DNA of 64,000 nt, taken from positions 24,661 through 88,660 of the forward strand of contig CAZZFA010000007.1 in the NCBI GenBank assembly GCA_964653435.1, written 5' to 3'. Origin of the DNA: CAZMVY01 sp964653435 (GTDB lineage Bacteria; Planctomycetota; Phycisphaerae; UBA1845; PWPN01). The position numbers and the translations under genes were made by a program. How positions within the stretch are numbered: the first letter of the stretch is position 1; each line of letters starts with the position of its first letter. This document shows, piece by piece, positions 1-8,545 of this stretch. The notes beneath the pieces are model-generated. The model was not told the DNA's origin. It ran no database searches and saw only the letters and a list, made by a program, of their open reading frames with translations.

Positions 1-1703
1 AACTCGGCGAGGCACTTGGCGAGATACGTCTTTCCGACGCCGGAGGGGCCGATGAAGATGAAGCTGCCCATCGGGCGGTTCGGGTCCTTCAGGCCGCTGC
101 GACTGCGGCGGACGCTGCGCGCGATGGCCTTGATCGCCTCGTCCTGGCTGACGACGCGCTTGTGAAGCTCCGCCTCGAGCTGGAGAAGCCGTTCGGCCTC
201 ATCCTTTTCGAGCCGCGTGAGCGGGATGCCCGTCATCTTCGCGACGACTTCGGCGATCACCTCCTCGTCCACGACGCCGTCGACTTCCTTCGAGCGGTCA
301 CGCCATTCCTTCTGCATCTGCTCCTTCTTGAATCGCAGCGCCTCGGCGCGGTCGCGAAGCTCGGCCGCCCGCTCGTAGTCGGCGTTCTTCACCGCCTCGT
401 CCTTCTCCATCGAGAGCTTTTCGATCTCCCGCTCGAGCTCGGCGAGATCCGGCGGCTTGGTCATCGTCTTGAGACGGATACGGGCGCCGGCCTCGTCGAT
501 CACGTCGATCGCCTTGTCCGGCTGAACCCGCCCGGTGATGTACCGGCTCGAAAGCTCGACGGCCTCCTCGATCGCCGCATCCGTGATCCGAACGCGGTGG
601 TGGGCCTCGTAGCGGTCCCGCAGACCCTTGAGGATGGCGACGGTCTCCGTCTTGTTCGGCTGCTCCACGATGATCTGCTGGAACCGCCGCTCCAGGGCGC
701 CGTCCTTCTCGATGTACTTGCGGTATTCGTCGAGCGTCGTCGCGCCGATGCACTGGATCTCCCCGCGCGACAGCGCCGGCTTCAGCACGTTGCTCGCGTC
801 GATCGCCCCCTCGGCCCCGCCCGCCCCGACCAGCGTGTGCAGCTCGTCGATGAAGAGGATCACGTTGCGGGCGCGGCGGACCTCGTTCATGACCGCCTTG
901 ATCCGCTCCTCGAACTGGCCCCGGTACTTCGTCCCGGCGACCATCATCGCCAGGTCGAGCACCACGATCCGCCGGTCGGCCAGGATCTCCGGCACGTCGT
1001 TCGCGACGATCTTCTGCGCCAGCCCCTCGACGATGGCCGTCTTGCCGACGCCCGCCTCGCCGAGCAGCACGGGGTTGTTCTTCTGGCGGCGGCACAGGAT
1101 CTGAATGACACGTTCGATTTCGTTCAGGCGCCCGATGACGGGATCGAGCTTGCCCTCGCGGGCCAGCTCGGTCAGGTCGCGCCCGAACGAATCGAGCGCG
1201 GGGGTCTTGCTCTTGCCCTTCTTGACCTCACCCATCGGGGCGCCGGGGGTTTCCTCGTTTTCCACGCCTGCACCCAGGAGATTCAGAACTTCCTCCCGGA
1301 CCTCCTCCAGCTTGAGTCCGAGGTTCATCAGAACCTGCGCGGCCACGCCGTCCTGCTCCCGCAGAAGCCCCAGCAGCAGATGCTCGGTCCCCACGTAGTT
1401 GTGATTCAGGTTCCGCGCCTCTTCGATCGCGTATTCGATCACCTTCTTGGCGCGGGGGGTCTGCGGCAGCTTGCCCATCGTGACCATGTCCGGGCCGCTC
1501 TTCACGAGCTTCTCGACCTCGAGCCGCACCTTCCGCAGGTCCACATCCAGATTCTTCAGGACGTTCGCCCCCACGCCCGAGCCTTCCTTCACCAGCCCCA
1601 GCAGGATGTGTTCCGTTCCGATGTATTCGTGATTGAATCGCTGAGCCTCCTGATTGGCCAGCGCCATCACCTTCCTCGCGCGATCTGTGAATCGTTCGAA
1701 CAT
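1..1703 (-). CDS. clpC: ATP-dependent Clp protease ATPase subunit ClpC (3' end beyond window)
   Basis: AAA+ unfoldase that feeds substrates to the ClpP peptidase in the cytoplasm. About 567 codons are present and the gene runs off the left edge. The protein starts MFERFTDRARKVM, the usual ClpC N-terminus, with two Clp_N repeats (EHILLGL and EHLLLGL, residues about 1-145). The first AAA domain has Walker A GEAGVGKT at about residue 215. A UVR-type middle segment (ERAAELRDRAEALRFKKEQ) separates ClpC from ClpA and ClpB. The second Walker A, GPSGVGKT, lies about 15 codons from the edge. The start is supported by a GGAGG eight bases upstream and by a promoter at 1888-1916. The identification is firm; only the second AAA domain and C-terminus are missing. 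Confidence 0.96.
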   Translation of the reverse strand, partial: MFERFTDRARKVMALANQEAQRFNHEYIGTEHILLGLVKEGSGVGANVLKNLDVDLRKVRLEVEKLVKSGPDMVTMGKLPQTPRAKKVIEYAIEEARNLNHNYVGTEHLLLGLLREQDGVAAQVLMNLGLKLEEVREEVLNLLGAGVENEETPGAPMGEVKKGKSKTPALDSFGRDLTELAREGKLDPVIGRLNEIERVIQILCRRQKNNPVLLGEAGVGKTAIVEGLAQKIVANDVPEILADRRIVVLDLAMMVAGTKYRGQFEERIKAVMNEVRRARNVILFIDELHTLVGAGGAEGAIDASNVLKPALSRGEIQCIGATTLDEYRKYIEKDGALERRFQQIIVEQPNKTETVAILKGLRDRYEAHHRVRITDAAIEEAVELSSRYITGRVQPDKAIDVIDEAGARIRLKTMTKPPDLAELEREIEKLSMEKDEAVKNADYERAAELRDRAEALRFKKEQMQKEWRDRSKEVDGVVDEEVIAEVVAKMTGIPLTRLEKDEAERLLQLEAELHKRVVSQDEAIKAIARSVRRSRSGLKDPNRPMGSFIFIGPSGVGKTYLAKCLAE

Positions 1704-1887
1704 TCGCTGTTCCTCCGGGCCTCCCGCGTCGCACGGATCGTTGCAGCGTTCCCCGAGAACCCGCGGGCCTTACCCCGTTGTATCGGCGTCGATCCCGTCA
1801 GCCTGCGCTGCGCCCGCAGGCGCACTGCACCCCGTTGCCGCCTGGCACGATCGGTGCCGCTTTCCATGACGGTCCGGAAACCATTGC

Positions 1888-1916
1888 ATTCTAGCACCGC
1901 TGCGATGTTGCTTCAA
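1888..1916 (-). promoter_or_regulatory. Probable sigma70-type promoter of clpC
   Basis: On the minus strand TTGAAG is followed 17 bases later by TAGAAT, about 185 bp before the clpC start. No CtsR or CIRCE operator was recognised nearby. Transcription has not been shown. Confidence 0.5.
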
Positions 1917-2561
1917 CCGTCGCGCACCGCGCACACGCAAAGGCGCTGCTGGAATATCGGCTATAACATGGCGTACGTTGTGCATTTCCGGAGACGAACG
2001 CCGCTAGTCGGCTCGCCGTTTCCGCCTCGCGTCGCCGTCACGGATTCGTCGCTCCCCACGCCCGCGCGCCTGCCGTTATGGCAGCGTGCAGGGTGTCGCG
2101 TCACGGCATCGGCCAAGCCGGGTCGGTATTGTTGATCCGCTCTTGCGTTCCGCGGCACTCGCGCGCCGGAACCTCGCGTGCAACAGCTCAGAGCCGATGC
2201 CTGCATACGGCCATCGCAGGGTTTCTCCAGGGCGCTGGGAAGTGGCGACGGCCCAGCGGTGAGCAATGGCGTTTTCTTTCCCTTTTCTCGGCCATTTCTC
2301 GCAACAAAATCGGCGCAGACGGGTGGAAACTGAGGCTACTGCGACCCTTGGTGCGAGCGACGGGGCCCCGTCTTGTCGCGGATGGCAGACTGGCGGGGCC
2401 GGCGGCGTGCATGCAGCTTTGCTGTAAGAGATTTCATAGTCTCTACGGAACCCTAACCAATTTCCTGAGTTGAAGTTGCGCTCGGCCAAGCCGGCGGGTG
2501 GCGTGGGGTTACTCTGGCGACACCGGTTATCGAACTCGTTGACAAAATCGGAAAAGCCCCG
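1917..2561. other. Intergenic stretch without a supported gene
   Basis: Divergent spacer between clpC and the PEP-CTERM gene. Open frames exist on both strands, but none has a ribosome binding site, a recognisable domain or an amino-acid composition unlike a GC-rich shadow frame. No tRNA, terminator or repeat was recognised. Confidence 0.5.
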
Positions 2562-2590
2562 TTGACAGCGGCCATGCGGGCTGGTAGTAT
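2562..2590 (+). promoter_or_regulatory. Near-consensus sigma70 promoter upstream of the PEP-CTERM gene
   Basis: A perfect TTGACA (2562-2567) is followed after exactly 17 bases by TAGTAT (2585-2590). It points at the PEP-CTERM gene but lies about 410 bp before its start codon, so it predicts a long leader of roughly 400 nt or a separate small RNA. No known riboswitch was recognised in the leader (2597-2986). Confidence 0.65.
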
Positions 2591-3000
2591 GTATTGTGCA
2601 GGCTGCGTTCGGCCGGGTGGCCTTCCCGATGGGCGGGTTGCCGGCAGGACGTGGCGGCATATCGTCTGGGCGGGGGCAGCAGAGAGAATGGGTATCTTGG
2701 AGGTGGGTGAAACGCGTCGCGAGGAACACGTGTTGCTTATGTCGGTGCGTGTATTGTGACGCGAGGCGAGCGCTGCCGTGGTCTTGGCCCGCGCGGGTCG
2801 GCGGCAGCGGTTCGGCAGCCAGGTTTCCGCGTGAGCAGTGGGGAGGTCGCTGGAAAGGTTCTACGCGGGCGGTTTCTTCTCGTGCCGCGTGAGCTCGGCG
2901 GCAGCCGAGGGGGAAGGTTCCGCGGGGCGACCCGGGAATCTGGTGTTCATCAGGAGGGCGTAGGGCGGCCCATGTCAACTGCCCGTAGGAGGAGTTAAGC

Positions 3001-4233
3001 ATGATTGGGAAGCGGTTCTTGTTTCTGACGGCGCTGGCTCTTGTCGTGCCTTCGATGGCAACGGCGGCCAGCCTGTCAATGATCCCGCCGGTTGGCAACA
3101 ACACGGCGTCCGACGCGCTTGCCATGACGCCGGACGGCAAGTACGTTGTTGGCACGGCAAGCGGCGGCACGGCCGCGGGGTATATCTGGGATGCCGTCAA
3201 TGGTGCCCGGACGATCCTCGACACGGCGAATGCCAGCCCGGTCTCGGCGACAGGTATCGCCTATAGCGTCAACGACGGCGTCCAGCAGATTCACGTGCTG
3301 GGCATGTCGGCCGGCTATCCGACGGTCTTCCACTCGACGGACCAGACCGCGACCTGGACGAAGTGGCGCGATACGGCGACCTATACCACCCACAACGTCG
3401 GTTCGATGAACATGATGTCCAGTGGGATGGGGGCGGACGCCGACAAGTACTACTTCGGTCTCAACAAGAATGACAAGCGGCAAGTGTTCACCGGCGTGGG
3501 TGTCGGCACGGCAACCCCGACGCTGGTACCGAAGAGCACGTCGAACGTGGATATCGTCGTGCAGGGCATGGGCGGCACCGGCGGCGGTACTAACGGTCGT
3601 GCGGCCGGCTACCGGAAGGATACCAGCGGCAACCGGCTGGCGATCCGGTTGCAGAACGGCTCTCAGGGTTACATCGACACGCTCGATGTCGTCCTTCCAA
3701 ACCGGGGCGAGTCGTGGGACGTGTCGGATGACGGCAACGTGTTCGTCGGGTTTGGCCCCACGAACGACGCCGGAGACACCGCCAACCGGCCGTACGTGAA
3801 CTTCTACGGCACGGCCGACCTGGCCTATCCGCTCCCGCTGATGCCCGACTGCACCGGCACGGCCACCAAGGGGTGGGCGTACGGCACCAACGCGGACGGC
3901 AAGTATGTCGTCGGAATGCTCTATCGCGAGCTGACGCCCGGTGCCTATACCGAGCGGGCGGTGCTCTGGAGCCTGCCGAATCCGGCGGATCCGAACACCT
4001 GGTCGGTCATTGACCTGACGGACTTCGCCACGAGCGCGGGCATCCTGGACGGCTTCAGCTGGCTGAAGCGAGCCCGGAGCGTCGGTGTGGACGCGGCGGG
4101 CAATGTCTACGTATCGGGTTTGGGCGTCGAGGCCGGCACCGGCGCGAGCCGCGGGTTCGTGCTGATGGTTCCGGAGCCGGCGACACTGGGGCTGCTGCTC
4201 CTGGGTCTGCCGTTGTTGCGGCGCCGTCGCTAA
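3001..4233 (+). CDS. Secreted PEP-CTERM protein with HAF-like repeats
   Basis: Exported protein of 410 aa with a Sec signal peptide (hydrophobic core at residues 7-22, likely cleavage after ATA). The C-terminal sorting tail has VPEPATLG, a hydrophobic helix and a terminal RRRR. PEP-CTERM tails are recognised by exosortases, which fits a cell-surface or matrix role. The body contains beta-rich segments resembling HAF-type extracellular repeats (DGKYVVGTASGG near residue 43 and DGKYVVGMLYRE near 300), suggesting a propeller-like fold. An AGGAGG at 2987-2992 sits eight bases before the ATG, and a terminator follows. The gene appears monocistronic. The ligand or matrix partner cannot be told from sequence. 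Confidence 0.88.
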   Translation: MIGKRFLFLTALALVVPSMATAASLSMIPPVGNNTASDALAMTPDGKYVVGTASGGTAAGYIWDAVNGARTILDTANASPVSATGIAYSVNDGVQQIHVLGMSAGYPTVFHSTDQTATWTKWRDTATYTTHNVGSMNMMSSGMGADADKYYFGLNKNDKRQVFTGVGVGTATPTLVPKSTSNVDIVVQGMGGTGGGTNGRAAGYRKDTSGNRLAIRLQNGSQGYIDTLDVVLPNRGESWDVSDDGNVFVGFGPTNDAGDTANRPYVNFYGTADLAYPLPLMPDCTGTATKGWAYGTNADGKYVVGMLYRELTPGAYTERAVLWSLPNPADPNTWSVIDLTDFATSAGILDGFSWLKRARSVGVDAAGNVYVSGLGVEAGTGASRGFVLMVPEPATLGLLLLGLPLLRRRR

Positions 4234-4286
4234 GTCCGCCTGTGCCGGGCGAAGCCCGGTTATCGGTGTGACGCAGGTTTCTCAGA

Positions 4287-4320
4287 AGCCCCCGGCCTTG
4301 TTGCCGGGGGCTTTCTCTTT
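4287..4320 (+). terminator. Rho-independent terminator after the PEP-CTERM gene
   Basis: A perfect 10-bp stem (AGCCCCCGGC / GCCGGGGGCT) with a six-base loop is followed by TTCTCTTT. It lies 53 bp after the stop codon and also faces the end of the convergent TPR gene. Confidence 0.85.
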
Positions 4321-4368
4321 GTCCGCGCGGCGGTCGGCTCATGCATACTCGTGGGCTGCCCGGCGGGG

Positions 4369-6165
4369 CTATCGTCCGTTCGTGCGGCGGTTCTGCAGGG
4401 CCTGGAGCCTGGAACGTGCCTCCTCGTCCGTCGGCTGGATCCGCAGGACCGCCTCGAATGCCTCAATCGCTTCACCGGTGCGGCCAAGGTTCTCCATCGC
4501 GACACCGAGGTTGTACCAGGCATCGGCATACCCGGGCTTGGTTCGCAGCACCTCACGAAAGGCGTCGGCGGCGGCCTGGAATCCGGCCGTCCGCAGCATC
4601 GCAACGCCGAGGTTGTTGTACGCCTCCCAGTAATGGGGCCGGAGCCGCGTTGCCTGTTCGTAATGGCGAATCGCTTCGTCGAGCCTGCCACGATCGGCGA
4701 GGGCATGACCGAGGTTGTAGTGGGCCTCGGCGTAATGGGGATCGAGGCGCAGGGCCTCGCGAAAGCAGTCGATAGCCTGTTCCACGTCGCCGTTTCCGGC
4801 GAGGATGACGCCCAGGCTGTTGTGGGCGCGGGGGGAAGCCGGGGCGAGGGCGACCATTCGTCGGGAGAGGGTATACGAATCGCGCCATGACGCGAGGTAG
4901 GCTCGCGTAGCGATGATCTCCGCGCCGACGGCGCCTGCCGCGGCGACGGCGACGGCGATCCGGATCGCGCGTCTGCGCCCGGAGGCGGCCGCTTCGCCGC
5001 AGAGACGAACCAGACCATACGCGAGCGCGAGCAGGATTCCTACGGCGGGCAGGTACACGTGCTTATCCGATGCCGTGACCCAGGTGTACCCCACGGCGCC
5101 CATGGTCGGAAAGATCGCGATGAGAAAGAACAGGGCGGCGGTCAGCGGCGCGCGCGTCCAGCGCAGAGCGATCGCCACCGTCGTGAGCAGAGCACAGGTG
5201 GCCAGGATCGCCGTCAGGACAAGCGGGTTGGAGAGTGCGAAGGGCTCGGGAAGGACATACAGGCAGGAGAGGCGGGCCGGCCAGACCATTTTCGAGCCGT
5301 AGAAGGCGATCAGGTAGGCGATGGTCAGCGGAAGCTGCGCGAGAGAGGATTGGCCGGGCCAGGTGATGCCGGATGTTCGGCTGCACGCGATGAGGGTGAT
5401 CGCGCCCGAGACGGCCGCGAGGAGGAAGAAGGGCACCTTCTCGATGACGGCCCGGCGGTTCAGCCGGCGCAGAGGCCAGAAGTCGAGAAGGAGCAGGAGC
5501 ACGGGCAGCGGCGTGCTCGTGGGCTTGGAGAGCAGCGCCAGGGCGTACATCGCGACGGCCGCCGCGAGGGTGGCTCGCCTGCCGCCGCGGGCATATCGGA
5601 CGTACAGGATCAGGCAAAGCAAGGAGAAGAAGGCGGCGAGCAGGACCTTGCGCTGGGCCACGAGGGCGACCGGCTCGACTGTCAGCGGATGGACGCCGAA
5701 GAGCAGGCCGACGACCGCCGCCGCCCCGGGTCGGCGGAAGAGCAGGTACAGCAGGAGGATGATGAGCCCGGTGTTCGCGAGGTGCAGCGCGAGGTTCGTC
5801 TGGTGGAACGGCTCGAGATGGTGGATTCGCCCGCCCCGGGCGTAATCCAGCATGAGTGAGATGACGTTCAGCGGTTCGTAGTAGCCGGCTACGTAGGGTT
5901 CGAGGACTTCGGCGAAGGCGTGTCGGACGGAAGTCCATCCCGGATTCTGAACGATGGGGTTGTCGGTCAGATAGTTTTCATCATCGAAGGACGACGCGGC
6001 GGCGGAGAGGACCGGCCAGTGGGCCGCCAGGACCGGAACGGCGGCGCCGAGGAGCATACCGGCGAGGAGGGCGCGGGGCCGGAAGGTTCCGCACCGGGCT
6101 GGAGTCGCCTTTGTTTGCGCGCCGTCGGGATGAGCCCGGTCTTCGCGTGGTCGCTGTTGGCGCAT
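4369..6165 (-). CDS. TMTC-like membrane glycosyltransferase (GT-C) with C-terminal TPRs, copy 3
   Basis: Membrane protein of 598 aa. The first 390 residues are multi-spanning with two conserved family segments: FDDENYLTDNP at about 58, in the first non-cytoplasmic loop, and HPLTVEPVALVAQRKV. These resemble the DD and HP..TE..A..R motifs of eukaryotic TMTC O-mannosyltransferases and other GT-C enzymes. About four TPRs follow (ASPRAHNSLGVILAGNGDVE onward). It is the last of three tandem relatives; 102 bp separate it from the one upstream. Function is inferred: transfer of a lipid-linked sugar to protein or another acceptor at the membrane. The donor and acceptor are unknown. A purely structural TPR membrane protein is the alternative. 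Confidence 0.75.
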   Translation of the reverse strand: MRQQRPREDRAHPDGAQTKATPARCGTFRPRALLAGMLLGAAVPVLAAHWPVLSAAASSFDDENYLTDNPIVQNPGWTSVRHAFAEVLEPYVAGYYEPLNVISLMLDYARGGRIHHLEPFHQTNLALHLANTGLIILLLYLLFRRPGAAAVVGLLFGVHPLTVEPVALVAQRKVLLAAFFSLLCLILYVRYARGGRRATLAAAVAMYALALLSKPTSTPLPVLLLLLDFWPLRRLNRRAVIEKVPFFLLAAVSGAITLIACSRTSGITWPGQSSLAQLPLTIAYLIAFYGSKMVWPARLSCLYVLPEPFALSNPLVLTAILATCALLTTVAIALRWTRAPLTAALFFLIAIFPTMGAVGYTWVTASDKHVYLPAVGILLALAYGLVRLCGEAAASGRRRAIRIAVAVAAAGAVGAEIIATRAYLASWRDSYTLSRRMVALAPASPRAHNSLGVILAGNGDVEQAIDCFREALRLDPHYAEAHYNLGHALADRGRLDEAIRHYEQATRLRPHYWEAYNNLGVAMLRTAGFQAAADAFREVLRTKPGYADAWYNLGVAMENLGRTGEAIEAFEAVLRIQPTDEEARSRLQALQNRRTNGR

Positions 6166-6267
6166 GACGACATTCTGGGGCTGGAGGTGCGCGGCGACAA
6201 GATCGGCGCCATGCCCGCCGTCGCGCGGGGGCAGCGGGCCCGCCGGAGGCGATCCGCCGGGGCCGGG

Positions 6268-8535
6268 TTACTCCTGCCGGCCGGCGGCTTCCGCGATCGC
6301 GCGGAGGAGGTTCGGCGAAGGCGTTCCACCGACCTGGCGGCACATTTGCAGATCCGCCCGCGCCTTGTCGTACGCCTTCAGACGGCAGTACACCATGCCG
6401 CGGTTGTTGTACGCGTCCACGTAATCGGGCTTGAGTTCGATCGCTTTCGTGAAGTCCGCGAGGGCACGGTCGAAGTCGCCACGGCCGGCGTAGATGACGG
6501 CGCGGTTGTTGTAGGCAAGTGCGCCGGTGGGGTTCAGTTCGATGGCGCGGGAGAGGTCCCGGATCGCCCGGTCCGCCTCGCCGAGCAGGTTGTATGTGTT
6601 GCCGCGGTTGTTGTAGGCGGCGACATAGTCCGGTTTGAGTTCGATGGCCCGGGTGAAATCGGCGATGGCAAGGTCATATCGCCCCAGAGTCTTGTGCGCG
6701 CAGCCCCGGTTGTAAAAGGCGTCCGCGAAGTCGGGTTTCCGTTCGATGGCCTTCGTGAAATCCGCGATGGCGCCCTCGGGGTTGCCCAGGGTGGCGTACG
6801 CGTTGCCCCGGTTGTTATAGGCGTCGGCGTAGCCCGGTTCGAGTTCGATGGCCCGGGTGAAATCGGCGAGCGCAAGGTCGTATTGCCCCGTCGCCCTGTA
6901 GCTGCAGCCCCGGTTGTAGAAGGCGTCTGCGAAGTCGGGTTTCCGTTCGATGGCCTTCGTGAAATCCGCGATGGCGCCCTCGGGGTTGCCCAGTGCGGCG
7001 TACGCACTGCCCCGATTGTTATAGGCCTCGGCGTAGTCGGGTTCGAGTTCGATGGCCCGGGTGAAATCGGCGATCGCCCGGTCGCGGTTGCCCAGTGCGT
7101 TGTAGGCGCAGCCCCGGGCACAAAGGGCCTCCGCGCTGCGCGGCCGTTTGGCGACGGCGTCGCTCCAGATGGCAAGTTCGCTGCGGTAGTCGCGATTGCG
7201 TGCCGCCGTGAGGACGCCGAAAACCACGGCGGCGACGGTTACCGCGCCGAGGCCGACGAAGGCGGGTGCCCGGGGTCGCAGTGCGGCACGGCGGCACACG
7301 GCCGCGAGGAGCTGATATCCGCCGACGACCGTCAGCGTGACCACCGCCGCCAGCGGCAGATGCATGCGGCGTTCGGCGGCGACCTCCGTCACGATCGGTA
7401 TGAAACTCGACGTGGGTGCGAGAATCAGGAAGAACCATGCCCCCGGCAGGCCGAGCACCGGGTATCGCCAGAGGCTCCACACGGTCGCGCCCAGGAGGCC
7501 GAGGACCACAAGGGCCTGCGGCAGGACATCGACCACCCGTGCGGCATGCGGCCAGTCGCTGTAGCAGATCACAAGCGGGTGAGGCCACACGGAAAGGCGC
7601 AGATAGTGAACGATGACGCCGGCCTGCGTGAGCAGATAGTGCCAGGCGCTGAATCCCAGAGAGAACCCGACGGTCCGGCTCCGCGGGCCCTGCAGGACGA
7701 GCGCCGCGAGGATGAGCCACGTCGCCGCGAGACCGCCGTACAGCGCGGCGTGACGGCGCAGCGCGGCACGGAACGAGCCGGAGACGAACGCACGATCGTA
7801 GAGCAGCACCATCAGCGGAGCCGAGGCCATGACTTCCTTGCTGCCCATGCCCAGCGCGCATGAGGCGACGGCGGCGGCAAACCATAACGGCCGAGCGCGG
7901 CAGGCGGGGGCCGCGCCGGCGGCCTGCTCCATCGGACGCAGGTCGCGGCGCCCTGCCGTGCAGGGCAGGGCAAAGCCGCGGATGGCGCAATAGAGCGTCA
8001 GCAGGTAGAACAGCCCCATCAGCAGCTCGGTCCGCTGAATCACGTAGGTGACGGCCTCCGTCTGGAGCGGATGGAGCATCCAGAGCATCGCGGTGGCCGC
8101 CCCCAGCCACGGCGCCGCCCGTTCGAACCTCCCGCCGAGGACCGGGCTCCGGAGCGTCCGTTGGATAATGCCGAACAGCACGAGTGCCGCCAGCAGATGG
8201 ACGGCGAGGTTGAAGGCGTGGTAGCCGCGCACGTTCAGTCCGTCGATCGCATAGTTCAGCGCGAGCGAGAGCGAGACGACCGGCCGCCCGGCAGCGGTGC
8301 TCTGCGGAGGCGCCGACATCGCCTGCCAGAGCGGCCGGAGACGGCGGATGTTCGGGTTGTCGGGTATGCTCGACAGATCATCGAAGATGAAGGGGCCGGA
8401 GAAACTGTTCGCGTACGCGAGGAGCCCGGCGCCGAGAATCGCCGCGGCCAGACATGCCGTCGTGAGGGCGGACGTCGCCGGCCTGTCCGTGCGGGAGCCG
8501 CGGGAACCTGGGCTCGGCTTCTGCGCAGGTTTCAT
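6268..8535 (-). CDS. TMTC-like membrane glycosyltransferase (GT-C) with TPR array, copy 2
   Basis: Protein of 755 aa: a multi-spanning N-terminal half with FDDLSSIPDNPNI at about 45 and HPLQTEAVTYVIQRTE at about 150, then about eight TPRs of 34 residues (units ending A.ADFT.AIE..PD). Two adjacent TPRs are an almost exact duplicate of the next two at DNA level. The chosen ATG lies 10 bp after the stop of the upstream relative, so the genes are probably co-transcribed; an in-frame codon 12 residues earlier would overlap that gene. No clear Shine-Dalgarno was seen. Predicted role as for its neighbours: GT-C-type sugar transfer with the TPRs binding partner proteins, not proven. Confidence 0.75.
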   Translation of the reverse strand: MKPAQKPSPGSRGSRTDRPATSALTTACLAAAILGAGLLAYANSFSGPFIFDDLSSIPDNPNIRRLRPLWQAMSAPPQSTAAGRPVVSLSLALNYAIDGLNVRGYHAFNLAVHLLAALVLFGIIQRTLRSPVLGGRFERAAPWLGAATAMLWMLHPLQTEAVTYVIQRTELLMGLFYLLTLYCAIRGFALPCTAGRRDLRPMEQAAGAAPACRARPLWFAAAVASCALGMGSKEVMASAPLMVLLYDRAFVSGSFRAALRRHAALYGGLAATWLILAALVLQGPRSRTVGFSLGFSAWHYLLTQAGVIVHYLRLSVWPHPLVICYSDWPHAARVVDVLPQALVVLGLLGATVWSLWRYPVLGLPGAWFFLILAPTSSFIPIVTEVAAERRMHLPLAAVVTLTVVGGYQLLAAVCRRAALRPRAPAFVGLGAVTVAAVVFGVLTAARNRDYRSELAIWSDAVAKRPRSAEALCARGCAYNALGNRDRAIADFTRAIELEPDYAEAYNNRGSAYAALGNPEGAIADFTKAIERKPDFADAFYNRGCSYRATGQYDLALADFTRAIELEPGYADAYNNRGNAYATLGNPEGAIADFTKAIERKPDFADAFYNRGCAHKTLGRYDLAIADFTRAIELKPDYVAAYNNRGNTYNLLGEADRAIRDLSRAIELNPTGALAYNNRAVIYAGRGDFDRALADFTKAIELKPDYVDAYNNRGMVYCRLKAYDKARADLQMCRQVGGTPSPNLLRAIAEAAGRQE
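6701..7111 (-). repeat. Recent 204-bp in-frame tandem duplication inside the TPR array
   Basis: The DNA from about 6701 to 6904 is almost identical to that from about 6905 to 7108, an offset of exactly 204 bp (68 codons, two TPR units). Third-position differences are few, so the copies arose recently or are kept alike by recombination. Confidence 0.8.
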
Positions 8536-8545
8536 GGCAGCCGTA

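Noticed and set aside
162..2135. Open frame of 657 codons on the plus strand
   Set aside because: It is antisense to clpC, whose motifs are unambiguous; GC-rich shadow frame with Arg/Leu/His-rich composition.
2076..3224. Possible 382-aa minus-strand protein upstream of the PEP-CTERM gene
   Set aside because: Overlaps the start and signal peptide of the PEP-CTERM gene, has no binding site or domain.
6268..7120. DNA tandem repeat or CRISPR-like array
   Set aside because: The periodicity (102 and 204 bp) is explained by TPR coding units.
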